Assembly (NCBI GenBank): GCA_001510575.1
Contig: LNGK01000001.1
Location: 124,001-188,000, forward strand
Direction of reading: 5' to 3'
Source of the DNA: Knoxdaviesia capensis
Taxonomy: Eukaryota > Ascomycota > Sordariomycetes > Microascales > Gondwanamycetaceae
DNA: 64,000 nt
Shown: piece after piece, positions 10,944 through 23,333 of the stretch
How the letters are laid out: every line of letters starts with the position of its first letter
How positions within the stretch are numbered: the first letter of the stretch is position 1
Translations under genes and position numbers: made by a program
The notes under the pieces: generated by a model
Databases searched by the model: none
What the model was told of the DNA's origin: nothing
Seen by the model: the letters and a program-made list of their open reading frames with translations, nothing else

Positions 10944-11138
10944 TGTTGCTTGGAATGATGACGGAAGATAAATAAGTTAATAGAATTAAACTTAGGAATT
11001 AAGTAAAAAGTTAGATGTAGGAGGAAGAAAATGGGCTAGACTAGAAATAGATAGAAGTCTAGCATTTATAGGCTAGCTAGAACCAGGCTTCAGCCTACTA
11101 GTCACGTGATCTACGCATTTCCGTCCTTCCTATTTATA
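10944..11138 (-). repeat. 3' LTR of the copia element (left copy, 195 bp)
   Basis: It aligns end to end with 16006-16200 without gaps. Fourteen positions differ and all are transitions. This copy carries the T/A (mutated) state at eight of them (11049, 11052, 11060, 11078, 11099, 11100, 11112, 11137), all in its interior-facing half. On the coding strand the termini would be TG...CA; here the inner end has become TATA instead of TACA. It contains GTCACGTG at 11101-11108. Confidence 0.92.
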
Positions 11139-11150
11139 CGCCCCTCGGAC
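11139..11150 (-). other. Probable polypurine tract of the copia element
   Basis: Reading the minus strand toward the 3' LTR, GTCCGAGGGGCG abuts the LTR. A purine-rich tract here is where plus-strand synthesis of an LTR element is primed. A 15-bp motif spanning the LTR junction, TATACGCCCCTCGGA, is repeated at 11135-11149 and 11167-11181. Confidence 0.5.
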
Positions 11151-11519
11151 GTAAATGCGTTCCTAATATACGCCCCTCGGAATAAATAATATAGGAATAT
11201 TATTATTAGGAAAAAAAAACTTTAGTAAAGGAAGAAAATCTTATTAAAAAAAAACTTTAGTATAGGAAGCGTAGGAAAAGAAAATATATAAAACCTAAAA
11301 ACCTTTAGAACGAATAGGAATAAGAAGGAGAAAAAAAAAACTATATTTTATTTTATAAGAGTACTTCGAAATTAGTTATAAAGCTAAAAACTAAGTAGCT
11401 TAGTTAAGATATTAGCTATTTATTCCGTGTTTAGAACGTATTCGACGGATAAAAACTTAGAACGAACTAATTCCCGAATTAGATAAAATTTCGGGTATAT
11501 ATACTTACTCTTATTATAG

Positions 11520-11690
11520 AATCTTAAGTTATTAATAAGCTTAAGAGTACTAGTATTATCGATACGTAGACGGATATTATAGCTTTAGTTAATTTTATAT
11601 AAGAAATTACGTAGCTATAACGCTTCCTTAGTAGCTATATTTACTACTATATATTTAGCTTCGATAGTCGATTAGGTAATAACTACTTAC
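11520..11690 (-). pseudogene. RNase H remnant of the copia element
   Basis: One minus frame, broken by in-frame stops, reads STIEAKYIVVNIATKEAL and then RLRIDNTSTLKLINN. These match the copia RNase H signature (S-T-EAEY-A-..A..EA, then the DN-S/T-A..L..NP block). Glu-to-Lys in the EAEY position and the stops are all explicable by G-to-A or C-to-T changes. The enzyme cannot be made. Confidence 0.8.
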
Positions 11691-12169
11691 TTTCTACTTA
11701 CTTAGGCTACCGGACTACCTTAGATTAATAAGACCTATCTTATAATAGATCGGCTATTTAGTATAGTATTATAGCTAGTATTAGAAAAACTAACTATTAA
11801 GATAGGGGAAAATCTAGCTTAGGGGGTCTCTAATATCTTAAAAATAAATTTACTATTACTAATAAGTATCTAACGATCCGCCTTAGTAATACTAATAAAG
11901 GAATAGTTATATAATTAGTAAATACTACGTAGTAGTAAATAGAAAATACTAAATCGGGTCTCGTTATCGTAGTTATATAAATAAGTTATCTAATTAGGGA
12001 TCGATATCTATTTATATTAGTAGTAGAAAGCCTTTTACTATCTAAAGTAGTTAAGTTAATACCGGATATCGGAATAGATATTAGTTACGTTATAGAGATA
12101 TTAAATCCTACGTTTACTATAATTACTTCTATATATTATATCTAGTATATAGAATAGGAGTTAAAGTTA

Positions 12170-12330
12170 ATACCGATTACTACTTTTAGTAACTACCGTA
12201 GCTTACCTATTAGGTCTACTTTTAGATACTCTTAGAGTTCTAGTTCGAAATTAGTTAGTATATCCTCTTTCTATCCGAAGTATAGAACGTTATCGATATA
12301 TATAACTAGAATTATACCGTCTTTTTATTA
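12170..12330 (-). pseudogene. Reverse transcriptase active-site remnant
   Basis: A minus-frame segment reads KDGIILVIYIDNVLYFG, then a stop, then EDILTNFELELKEYLKVDLI. This is the copia RT catalytic-loop region. The usual Y-V-D-D box is Y-I-D-N at 12289-12300. Both changes (Val-to-Ile and Asp-to-Asn) follow from TG-to-TA changes on this strand, so catalysis is abolished. Confidence 0.82.
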
Positions 12331-13393
12331 ATAAAATAACGCTTTATTAGTTTATAGTCTCGTAAAACCTATACGTAAAAGTATATTATAGAGTCTTAGC
12401 TACTACTATTAGCTAGCTTATTTTAGACCGTATAATACTCGTTTTAGACGAATAAACGATTTCTCTATCTAGCCTAAGTTATAAATGAAATCCGGATTAC
12501 GTTATTTAATTTTATATATTAGTTAAACTATTCCTTCGTATTATCGTATATATACCTCCTCTTTAAGGAGTCTATATAAGAAAGCTACTATAACGTCTAA
12601 CTATTATATAACTAAATATTCTTTAGCTATAATAGCTAATATTACTCTCTACGTTATAATATATAATATTATAGTAAAGGTTTCCTAATAATCGAAGCCC
12701 TCTCGTTATTAAAATCCTTAGGCTATAATACGTGCTTTCTATTTAATAATTTATCTATACTTATCGTATTTAGACTTTAATACCTATTTAACTATAATTA
12801 GCCTATATCTAGATAGTAGTAACTTAATAAATTCGAAGACTCTATAGTTAAATATATTTATTAATTCTATAAGTCTAGTATCTAACTATTCGTTAGTATT
12901 TACGCCCCTTAGAGCTAATATTATCGTCGTCGGATTAGAAAAGCTAGCCTTAATCGAATTATCGGGCTAATCGGAAGATTCGTTAATATAAGTTATTAAA
13001 TTAATAACGTTAGGACTAGCGTCCGAACTTCTTTTAGTAAGTCGTCGTACTAGGTTATTATACTTATACGCGATAACTAGGTTATCGAAATCTACCTAGT
13101 CTCTATTCTAGGTGACTATACGTGTGATCTTCTTTTTAGTAAAAGTTCCTTTTAGCTATAACTTTAATACATTAAGTAGTTTTTCCTCTAAGTCTTCTAG
13201 AATTCTTATATTAGACGAAATCTAGACCTTTCGAAACTTCGCTACCGTTATAAGTATAGCTATAAGCTAGGGAGGGATTAACTTTTAAACTAATTCTATT
13301 TATAAACTTAGTAATTATCCTAATCTATACGTCCGTCCCGTTATCTATAATAATTAACTCTAGAATAGAATTAGTAATATTTATTATATATTA

Positions 13394-13660
13394 AATTATA
13401 CTCTTAATTTCGTTACTAGCTTTTAACTTTTTATTTAAAATATAGATAAATTTTATTTTAGAAAAATTATCTATAATAACGAGAAAGTATCTTTTACCTT
13501 TAAAGGTTTATACTAATATCTTAGTAATATCGTAATATAATACCTAGCTAATACGTTTAGCCTTTATTCGCCTATCTTTTAGCCTAAACTTTAAGATCTT
13601 CGAGATCTCGTATACCTTATATAGGCCTAAATCGTTAATATACGCTTTTATACTTAACTT
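13394..13660 (-). pseudogene. Integrase remnant
   Basis: A minus frame with two stops reads AYINDLGLYKVYEISK (a decayed HHCC zinc-binding segment with His/Cys replaced by Tyr). Further on it reads YYDITKI and GKRYFLVIIDNFSKIKFIYI, matching the copia integrase catalytic core around its first acidic residues. The family and the order relative to RT support Ty1/copia. Confidence 0.8.
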
Positions 13661-14736
13661 ATCTACTAACGCTCCTTTAATAAACTATAATATCTTTAAG
13701 AGAACTTCGGTACTTAGATATCCTAGTTATTTATATATTAGGCGTAAGCGTTAACGTATACTTAATACTTACGTAAAGCTTTTAAGTAATAATTAATATT
13801 AGTTCGTTTATTAGAATAAGAATTAGATAAGTACTAGTCTTTTATATAGAGATTACTAAAACTAACGTTTTTCTAGTAGTAACGTATACTACGAGCGTCT
13901 TTTACGGGGGTACGCCTAGAACTAAGATTATTATTCCGGTAGTAATAATTATAACTACGAATATCTTTTAAAGGGAGATATCTAGAACTAAAATTATAGT
14001 CTTTTAAAGGGTAACTATAATAACTAGATAATTTATAAGTAGTCTCCTTAAACGGTTTTAGAGAGACGGTCTCCTCTAGTATAGACTTACGGATAATAGG
14101 AGTATATAGGGGCTTCTAGATAATAGGTTCGCCTAAGGTTATAACTTATATAAAGAACCTACGGCTTTCTATATTAATCTTAGAAATTAAGACGTCTTTA
14201 GTATTAAAAATACTATTACTTAGAATCTTACTTTTATTACGGTATAAAACCTTACCGCTAAAGATATAAATTAGAAATATTATAGTTAGTAAAATATCTT
14301 TAATACGTATAGAAATAATACTAAACGAAGTCTTAATATTAATAATAATATTTCTACGCTTTATAATATAAATAGGTCCTCTACCTATAATTATACGTAC
14401 TTAAGTCTCTTTAATAGTTCTTTTTTTAAACTATCGCTTATCGTTTATAAAGTATATAGACGTACCTATATTAAATAGCTAATCCGTTCTAGAATAGCTT
14501 AATAAGTAGGTAAATAGGTTATAGCTAATTACTTCTTTAAAATATTCTATAGTATTAATAAGAAAAGAAGAAAGGGAAGACTTACTTATAGTCTTTCGAT
14601 ATCTCTCTAACGTATTATTAGTTAATACTATCGTATTTATAACTCTTTTATAACTAGTTATATTCGCGCTTACGTTTACGTTACTAAGTATAGTAAAAGA
14701 CTTCTACTATTATTATTACTTACGAGCTTTAATCTA

Positions 14737-14778
14737 ATAATCGCGCTCTTTATAGCTAAGACGGTTATAGTATCTATA
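14737..14778 (-). pseudogene. Gag zinc-knuckle remnant
   Basis: The 14 residues YRYYNRLSYKERDY have the exact spacing of a CX2CX4HX4C knuckle, with each Cys and the His replaced by Tyr. TGT-to-TAT and CAT-to-TAT are single RIP-type transitions. A stop codon follows directly. This fixes the gag end of the element on the right side. Confidence 0.78.
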
Positions 14779-16005
14779 TCGAATTATAAGTTATAAACTA
14801 GGTTTCTTTTAGTTATTCTAGCTAGTACTACTATTACGAGTATTATTATTATTATTCTTATCGTTTAAGCTAAACTTATTATTAGACTTCGAGTTATCTC
14901 TTTAATCTATCTTCTTTAGGTCCTTCGTAACCCTTTCTTATTCTTAAAATAACTATACTAACTATCTATAGTACTTATCTAAAATCTTATCTAACTATAC
15001 TACGATACGCGTAGTAACTTACGTTTTAGTATTAAACGTATCCTTTACTACTATTAGTAGTAGTATAGTTCTAATCTTATTAGTAATTTTAGCTCTATAA
15101 CGCTAAACTTCTAGTTATTTTTAATTAAAACGTAAAAGAAAGGTAATAAACTTTTTACCCTTTTTTATTATATAAGTACTAACGTCTAATAGATCTTTTA
15201 ATACTTAGAACTTAGTCTTCTAGCTATTACGGTTAAAGCGATTAGATAACTTATTCTAGATATTAGAAATATTTATACTATTAACTATAATTTATTTTAT
15301 AATACTAGATATATTCTTTAGTATTTTACCTCTTACGAGTAAATCGTTTTACTTATTAAGATAACTAAAATTATTAGGCTTTAAGCTAGTATAGATAATT
15401 ATAGTACGAAAAGATAGGGCCTACGTACGCTATATACGGCTATCTATTAGCTAGTATTATTAATTAAAGGTCTATTTCTATTTAAAAAGGTTAATTACCT
15501 AGTCTATACCGGTTATTATAAGCGATAGAATAAAATCTTCTATAACGACCGAATATAAGGACGGGGATAATACTATATAAGCGGAAGGAGATCGTTATAT
15601 TATAGGAGGTACGTTCTCGGTTATAGTAGGTATACGAAAAAGACCGGGAAAACTTAGAATTATAGACCTTTTATTAGGAACTAGTTAGGATTATTAAGGA
15701 TTAACGTTAGTAATAAGTCTAAGATTAGAGTCAGAGACGGGAGAGGGGGAACGAGAAAATTCCGTTAATATTAACGGAGTAGAAACTTAGGAATATTAAG
15801 GGACTAAATCCGTAATAGTATTAGGGGCGGTTAGACGGCGACGGCTACTACGATTTATTATTAATATATAGTTATTATAACACTAATAGCTTCACAGGCT
15901 AATTACTAGCTTATGGAAAATAGGAGAGGAAAAAAAAATAATTAGAATAAAAGAAATAAAAGACAAATACACTGTCTTACTCAGATTAAACTTAGTCTCA
16001 TAATC

Positions 16006-16200
16006 TATTACTTAGAATAATAACGGAAGATAAATAAGTTAATAGAATTAAACTTAGGAATTAAGTAAAAAGTTAGATATAGGAGGAAGAAAATGGGCTA
16101 GACTAGAAATGGACAGAAGTCCAGCATTTATAGGCTAGCCAGAACCAGGCTTCAGCCTACCGGTCACGTGATCCACGCATTTCCGTCCTTCCTATTTACA
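16006..16200 (-). repeat. 5' LTR of the copia element (right copy, 195 bp)
   Basis: It pairs with the left LTR at 10944-11138. It carries the mutated state at only six positions (16007, 16010, 16014, 16019, 16022, 16079), all TG-to-TA and all in the interior-facing half. The outer half, including GTCACGTG at 16163-16170 and the terminal TTTACA, looks unmutated. Confidence 0.92.
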
Positions 16201-16205
16201 TCCCC
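16201..16205. repeat. Target-site duplication, right copy (TCCCC)
   Basis: It matches 10939-10943 exactly and directly follows the outer end of the right LTR. Confidence 0.9.
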
Positions 16206-16362
16206 AAGTATCACGTCCGTGTCAGTCCGTGCAACTGTTTGTATATAAGTCAATCTTGATTTCATAATTCATGGTGCTCAAACACGCTATGCTGAAAGTT
16301 CGTCAATCATAAAAGCAGAGTAGGGAAATGGCTTCCCCCCTCTCTCTCTCTCTCTCTCCCCT
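16206..16362. other. 3' flank of the mms22-like gene
   Basis: About 157 bp between the retrotransposon and the stop codon of the mms22-like gene. It includes most of a CT microsatellite (16338-16359). The transcript's polyadenylation region should lie here or within the LTR. Confidence 0.45.
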
Positions 16363-19300
16363 TCACTCCATCGCCCGTCTCGTCGCAACCAGCTCATCCA
16401 CCAAACTCTCCCATTTGCGCGGAGTTATGTATTTCTTTTTCCTGGCCTCCGCCCGCTTGGCAACTTCGCTCCAGCACACAATCCACTGCCGTGCCTCGCT
16501 CCGGAGCCGCCGGACCAACTCGCCAATGTCCCAGTCGGGCAGTTTCGTGCCCATCGCCGGACGACCCCCGGCCGATGTTCCGCCGGATGCCGCCATGATG
16601 GTCTTGTTGGTGTTGGCGCTCGCAACAGTGACCCGGTGGCCACTAGTAATCCAGGTCTGCCGGACATCGGAGATGATGTTCTCGGCGAAGGTCTTGACCG
16701 TGGCCACGTCCGCCGGCTTCGCAATGCGCAGACACATGGCGTCGTAGTCGGTTGTCTGGTCCAGGCCACGCAGCGACTCAACCTGGTCGATCGGCTCGTT
16801 GGGTTCCAGCTGGTGAAGCTGTTGCAGCTGCGCCAGGTACGAGTCCATGCGCAAGGCGAGGGAGTAGAACTGTGCCAGCGCCGCCCGGATGATACCCAGA
16901 GGCTCGTCATCGCGGTACTGACTGCCGATCGGCAGAGTGCACGAGATCGCCCGAATGGTTGACCACAATCCCGTGACGAGCCGAAGCGCCTGCCACACGG
17001 CATGACAGTGCTCCAGACACAGCGACGGTCTGTGTAAGCCGCGGGCCACGCTGATCTCGCGCAGAATGGTTCCAAAGAGGAGCGCAATGTGCGGAAGGAT
17101 GCTCGCCGGCATCTCGCATGGGACAACCGAGCGCGTCACCAGCTGGCCGAGGGCAGCACAGTACACGTCAAGGAGCGGGAAGGATGCCGGGACACGTATG
17201 ACAGCAGTGAACGCAGCCGGCAGCATCTTGCCGACAACAAACGCGGCGATGTCCGGGTGCGCCATGCCGGTGCAGAGCATGTCAACCTCGTCAGCAAGCG
17301 TGTCGTTGACCAGCGAGATCTTGAAGTTGTTGAACAAGTAAAAGAAAAGCTGTGGAACGACACGTGCATCCCCTTCAGCCAGGCGGAGACCATATGAGAC
17401 CATGCCGGCGACGTGGAGTCGCGGGTCCTGCATCGGCGGCGAGTACTCCTTGGTGAGCTGGTAGAAGAAGTCGTCGACCGCACAGATCTCCGTGCCGTGC
17501 GAGCGGATCAGCGAGATGATTTCGCGGATAAACAGCACATACGGGCCATGCTGCGAGGGGATCTCGCTCATGGTGGCCAGGTCGGATTTAGCCTGGTCCA
17601 TCACTTTGCGCAACAGAGACGCGTATATCACGGAATGGTTCCGGCGCGTTGTTGGGTCGGCGGCAAGTAGCGAACGGCGCATCCAGGACAGAGTGTCTGA
17701 GAAAAAGAAGCAAAACCAAAGCCACACAGGTTAGTCCAGGGTCTCCTCGGTGAAAACAAACATCAAGAAATGGGATTATACTCACGTTGGAATAACGTCC
17801 GGTTCGACTTATAATCCGGGCTAATCGCAAGCTCAACCACATTCACAGGCACAAACGGCTCATTGCGACGCTTCAGCTGCTCAGCCAGCTGGTTCTCGTA
17901 CTGAAGGAGCATCAGCGGTTTGACCACAGCCAACAGCCAGATCTCCAACAAGCTGACAGCAGCCCCGAGCGGATGTTCGTCGGCGGTCCGGCTCTGGCGC
18001 AACTGGGTCGCAACAAACAGCGGCAAGAGTTTGCGATGGGCCCGAGGTAGTTTGTGCACGGGCGCGGGGAACATGCCGAACACGCCGTCAGTAAAGGCGT
18101 CAGCCGGAGACATGAAGCCCGCGCGGGACAGGCGCGTAGTGATCTTGGCCGCGAGAATCGTCGCGCGCTCCGTGCAATCGAGGAAGTCGTTCACCGCCAC
18201 TGTGGTTGCCGTGTCCGGAGGCTTATCCGACGCCAGAACGGTGCGCGCGGCGCTGAAGAACGTTGACGACAGTTCTCGGTGCAGCATGAGAGTCTCGGTG
18301 CGCAGCGCGGCAGCCGCCTGTTCACTTGCTTTGCCTGATTCAGTCTCAAGCAGGCTCTCCTCGTTCCGAGCCAGAAACAGGTCGAGCGTTCCGAACGCCC
18401 CCTTGAGAATCGCCCAGTCGAGCGCCGGCGGCGAGTACGAAAACTGGCGGAGCACGGTATCCATCTGGAACGTGTTCAGCGCGAAGAGAGCCGCCCGGGG
18501 GGTGCGCGACACCCGCATGACGTCCTGCGACGCCTTGACCGACAGGTAGATCATGTCCTGGATCGCGGCGCGGTTGCGCGTCACAACCAGCTCGATGCGG
18601 TCAGGAGATATGCCGTGGTTGTCTGCCCCGCGCGACAGCGACAGGAACTGCTGGTGGATCTCGCCCGCCACCGACTCGAACTGGTGCAGCAGCTGCTGGA
18701 AGATGTTGTTGTGCCATGCCGTGAACTGGCGGAACACCGGCGGCGCCTCCTCGTCTTCCGCGCCGGCCGCAGCGACGAACCGCGCAAGCTGGCTCCACGC
18801 CCGCAGGTTCACCAGGCACGCCTCCTTGTGCGAGTCGGCCGGATTGACCAGCTTCTCAATCAGGTGCGGGCCGGGTCGCAAGGCTGCCGGCGCTGCCCAG
18901 AACAGCGTGCACAGCAGATCGTGGTGGTTGCGCAGCGACGCGAGGTCCTCCTGGCGGATGGTCTGGTCTTTCAGGAACTGGCGGTTGTGGTTCGGCAAGA
19001 TGCGCGCAATCAGGTTGCCGATCTCGTTCGCCGCGCCGTGCTCGCGCAGCCGCATGATGGCCAGCGCCACAAACTTGAGGAAGATGTGGAAACACCGGTC
19101 GTCTCGCTCAATCTCAAGGGACGGCGGGTTCGGGCCTGCCAGTTCGTCAAGAAACCGTGGCGACTTGTACGCCTCCTCGTTGCGCAAATGCGCCAGCTTG
19201 CGCGCCCCGAAAAAGTCAAATATCACGCCGATGACGCCATTGCACTTCACCCAGCCCCATTCCTGCAGTAGGAAGTAGCACCGCGACAGGAGAGCCCGGC

Positions 19301-22300
19301 AGTAGTCGTTGAACCCGGGCGGCTGCTCCGGGTTGCCCTGGTACACATCAAACACGCGACGAAGCAGCAGTTGCGGAAGGCCCCAGCCGTCCATTGGCTG
19401 GTGACGACGGAGGCCTGGAACCATCATGCCGGAGTCGTTGAACTCGCGGAGTGGGAGGAGCGTGAACATGGTCGCCCAGAGAGTCTCCAGCCGTTTGACT
19501 TCCAGACAAGAATTGTCGTCGCTTCGAACCACAGTCTTATTGAGCAGATCCCAAAACGACGACCGTGGAATCTTGGCCGCCTCGGCGATCCGCATAACCA
19601 TCACCCAGCCATGAACGATGTGATAAGTCGGCCGAATGCCGCGTTCTCGGAAGGAATCCCTCTGAAGAGCCGCGTAAAGTTCGCGGAGCTGGTCCAGGCC
19701 GGCGTCAGCTAACAGCCGCATAGTTATCTTCAAAAGGCGGCTGAGAAGCTCTTCCAGTGCAAAGTTCTCCGTGTTGAGAATCGTGCACTGTCGGCAGGTC
19801 TTCACTGCAGCTGTCACCGCCAGTAGTGTGCGGAGCATGACATCCAGCAAGAGGCGTTGATCATGCACAGCCGACGCCGAAGCCTCTATCTTCGTCGCCA
19901 GACTTGCATACACCGACACCACCCGCAGAGCAAACGACACCTCGCTGGACTCATCGGGAAAACTTAGCGAGTTCTGCACATAGTGAAGGATGAAGTCCAC
20001 CACGCCTATGATCGCAGTGGTGGACCTGGCCAGTGTAAGTCTTTCGCCCGGGTCAGTCTGGCAGAGCTTCTCAACGATCGAATCAACCAACAGGCCCAGT
20101 TCTGATGAGACTTGATCGTCCCACGGACCCCAACGCAGCGTCTGCTCTCCAAAGATGAACGACACACGCGGTCGACTCTCACGTAGACCAGCCTCGTCAC
20201 GGGTCTGGATAGACTTGACAAGCAGGTTCTGGCCCAGGAGGGTTGTTTCGTGGAAGTACACGCCGGAGTCCAGCGGGAATATCTCAAAATGCTGTGTGTA
20301 GTGTGATCCGAACGGACTCAGTCCCCGGAGCCTCCCGCCCTCTGGTCGTCCAGGATGGACAATCGAGGGTGCTAATGTATCCTCTCGAACTTCAGAAACC
20401 TCGCGGTGAGTGTCTGGGATAGGGTCCGCTGCACGTGAGAACTTGGCCGCCGATATATCCAGTCGGCCCGGGACAGCCTGTTTTCGGGTCCGGCGCCGTT
20501 GCTGCTGGGTTGCATGGGGCTGATCATGGGAGTGGGGTGCTGGGTTGGGATGAGCTGCTGAGGGCTTCGGCTGCGGAATGGGTCTTGAGAGGAACATAGG
20601 GGCGGGTTGGAGGGCATGGGAAATCACTGAGGGGGGGATCGAAGACGCGACCCGGGCTCGCATGCGGTTGTACATGTCATCAAGATATTTTTTCCGCGCC
20701 CGAAAACTCAGGGTCTTGTCCTCAGACACAGTAGTCTCCAGAATAGCTTGTCGGGGCTTCCGCCAATCGAGGTTCCGGTCCGATTCAGTCCGCGTGGTTA
20801 ATATCCGAGATCGAGCTTGACGTTTGGTGGGAGAAGCACTTGTTGGCGGGGGCATCGTAGAAGTCATAGGAGCATTGCTGCTGGGTGTAGGCAGTGCCGC
20901 CCGGTGTCTCGCTGATCCAGGGGTCCGCGAAGACCCGCCCCTAGGAGCAGGAGTCGTGCTGCTACGGAAGGCTGCAGTTTTCCGTCTTGGGATCGGCTGG
21001 GCGTCCGCCGCAAGCTGGGGCCGAATAGACCCTTCTCTCCACTTCGCCAGAGTCTCATGCGCATCTCGATGATCCCACCGATTAGCCAGCTGAATGAACT
21101 TGCGCGTCGGCGACGACCGGCCCAGCCCCTTTGTCCGCCGGGCCGTCCGCGCAGCAACCCGCATAAACCGCGGCGCATCGTCCGTAATGACGTCAAGAAT
21201 GCTCAGTCGTGGGGGGTCAGGGAGGCGGCGTTTCGGGGCTGTGGGTTGGGGCCGCTTCTGACGTAATTGCTTCGTTACACGGGATGGCTTTGGTGCTGAC
21301 TTTGACGGTTGTCCAGACTTCGAGCCCGTGGATGCTTTGAAGTGGTTGGTTATCTTGGGTTGTTGGGCACTTCTCTGGCGGTGTATGCCGGAGCCGGACA
21401 CCCGCGTGGTCTTCTTGGATGGGATTGGGGCCGACCGTGATGTGGTCGTTCGGTTGAGGCTTCGAGACACAGCCGGCATCATTCGGTCGAAAGAGTTGTC
21501 CTCCACTACCGACATGTCATCGTCATCGTTGTCACCTATACGAACGGCCTCACTGTCGTCGTTGTCGTTGTCGTCGTCATCGTCATCGGCATACCGGCGG
21601 TCGGTCAGGTCCAAGTCTAGCCGCGTTTGTACATAGTCGGGAAGGCCGGGGGATGGCTGCCGCCAGTTCATATGCATATCATCGTCACTTTCAAGGTCAT
21701 TGCTGTCGATAAATGCAGTCAGGTTGATCGGAGCCGTCGATGTAGGCTCGCCGGCCGACGTCCGACGTCTAGCGACACCACGACGGACACCGGCCGGTGG
21801 TGAGTTGGCTCTATGGCGGGGGGCAGCGCCATTCTTCTTCTTCACCGCCGCGTCGAGTCGAAGGTATGACGGCGGAAGGACGCCACGAAGCTGCCGTGCG
21901 GCTTTCCGTATGAAGGCATCCTGCTCTTCGGGGCGGTCTGACTCTGGATCCGACTCAACAGCACCCTCGGCGATTTTATGGACAGTTGGAGTCTGGTTGG
22001 CCCGGTCATCATCGGAGATGTCGAAGACTGCCATATCGAACGCTGCTCTGGGTGTTGGTGTTTGCATGTGACCCGGGGATTCTCTGGGAGCTGTTTCAAT
22101 TTGACGTGGACGACGAGGAGGGGAGGCACGGCCGGGGGAGCTGCTGGAGGGGGGTATGATGAATCTGGGAAGCCGTTTACTGCCTGTTTCCGTTGGCTGA
22201 GGCACAGGTCGGGCACGCTTAGGAGGTCTGATTCGAAGTGGAGATTTCCCAGGCCGCTTGCTTGCGAACATCATAGGGTGTCGCAGCAATTGGTCGACGG

Positions 22301-23333
22301 GAGGCAGGTCATCATCCAGAAGCAGGTTGTCGCTGGACTGCGGCGGTGGAGGTGACGGTGCCTGCACGGGAGGAGTAGGCCGGGGTGACAACGGTGGTGA
22401 CGGCGACATATCAAATTCAAAGCCGGTGCTCAGAGATTCCGGGTCGATATCCTGGCTCTCTTCATTGTTAATGAATGACAGCTGCGTACCCCCTTCGAAA
22501 TCCTGATCTTGGGAGTCGTCTTCCGTCCGGTGGGTTTTCCGTGCCTCTTGACTAACGGGTTGGCGAACGGGTTTCACGCCGTGTAACCGTAGAGTACTCG
22601 CGTACTGCGCATTTTCGAGGAGGTAGGGATGCTCCTGTATAGGCTTCCTTGGCCGGAGGTGTCGGCGTTCAGTGAAGTCGTATAGTGACGGGTCGGCATC
22701 GGCGGGAATCTCGGAGGGAAAGTCGAGAGCATGTGAGGGGTGGCTAGGAGAACCTGGAAGAGGTGAAAGCCGTTGTGATGCGGGACGGCTTGGATCCTCC
22801 GGAACAGTGGACGGCGCGGCGTGGAGAGAGATATCGGGGGTCAAGAGCACAGACTCTTGTTGTGAAGTGTCTTTTCGTCGGGGCGGTGGCAACTCCGGAC
22901 GTTGAGCCTTCGGGTATAAGTCGAAGAAGTCGACGGGGTCGTCGTCCAGCCCAAGCTCGTCAGACGAATAGTCTGGGAGATCTTCCAAGCTGGTGAGGGG
23001 AGAAGAGGTGACGTTGCTGGCGGCTGGGGGTTGGCTGTCTGCTAGATTGTTTGGGAGTGCCACTCTACCATTTTGGGAGGATTCGGGTATGTCCCATACT
23101 GACGGCTCCGGCACTGTGGAACGGGCGGGGGGAAGCGAGGTACGAGCGGGAGGAGGAGCTGGGGGCGAAGACGGTAGAGGAGCAGCGGGATCATCTGGAC
23201 GCGATTGCGGAAGAGAAGCCACCGGAAGCGAGCCGGAGGGGTCCGCTACCGAATCATTATCGTCGCCGTCAATCTCGTAAACAGATTCGTCTTCGGAATC
23301 GGGGACTTCGCCGACTTCTTTCCACGTTGACAT
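16363..23333 (-). CDS. mms22: Mms22/Mus7-family replication-fork repair scaffold
   Basis: Two exons on minus, 23333-17786 and 17696-16363. The 89-nt intron (GTGAGT...CTCAG) joins TLFQ to HTLSWMRRSLL. The protein has 2,293 residues. The N-terminus, MSTWKEVGEVPDSEDES, is the conserved start of this family. Residues up to about 1000 are disordered: Ser/Pro-rich, basic stretches and acidic runs such as DDDDDDNDND near 590. From about 1010 to the end it is helical and conserved. In this family the protein binds the Rtt101-Mms1 cullin ligase in yeast (Mus7 in fission yeast) and supports repair of damaged replication forks. Length fits filamentous fungal members. The start lies 536 bp from the start of the divergent 56-aa protein gene. 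Function is by family; no catalytic domain is expected. Confidence 0.88.

Larger units (their letters stand above)
10944..16200 (-). mobile_element. Ty1/copia-type LTR retrotransposon, complete in structure, inactivated by RIP
   Basis: The element is 5,257 bp with 195-bp LTRs at 10944-11138 and 16006-16200, and a 5-bp target duplication TCCCC (10939-10943 and 16201-16205). It is coded on the minus strand, so the right LTR is the 5' LTR. Domain traces run in this order on the minus strand: gag zinc knuckle (about 14.75 kb), integrase (about 13.4-13.66 kb), reverse transcriptase (about 12.2-12.33 kb), RNase H (about 11.52-11.69 kb). Integrase before RT/RNase H is the Ty1/copia order. The interior is AT-rich and almost devoid of CpA and TpG, while CpG and CpC persist. 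This is the hallmark of RIP, and every reading frame is full of stop codons. A purine-rich GTCCGAGGGGCG tract directly precedes the 3' LTR on the coding strand. Confidence 0.93.

Noticed and set aside
11139..16005. Centromere-like or horizontally acquired AT-rich island
   Set aside because: LTRs, target duplication and readable copia domains explain the whole block as one RIP-mutated element.
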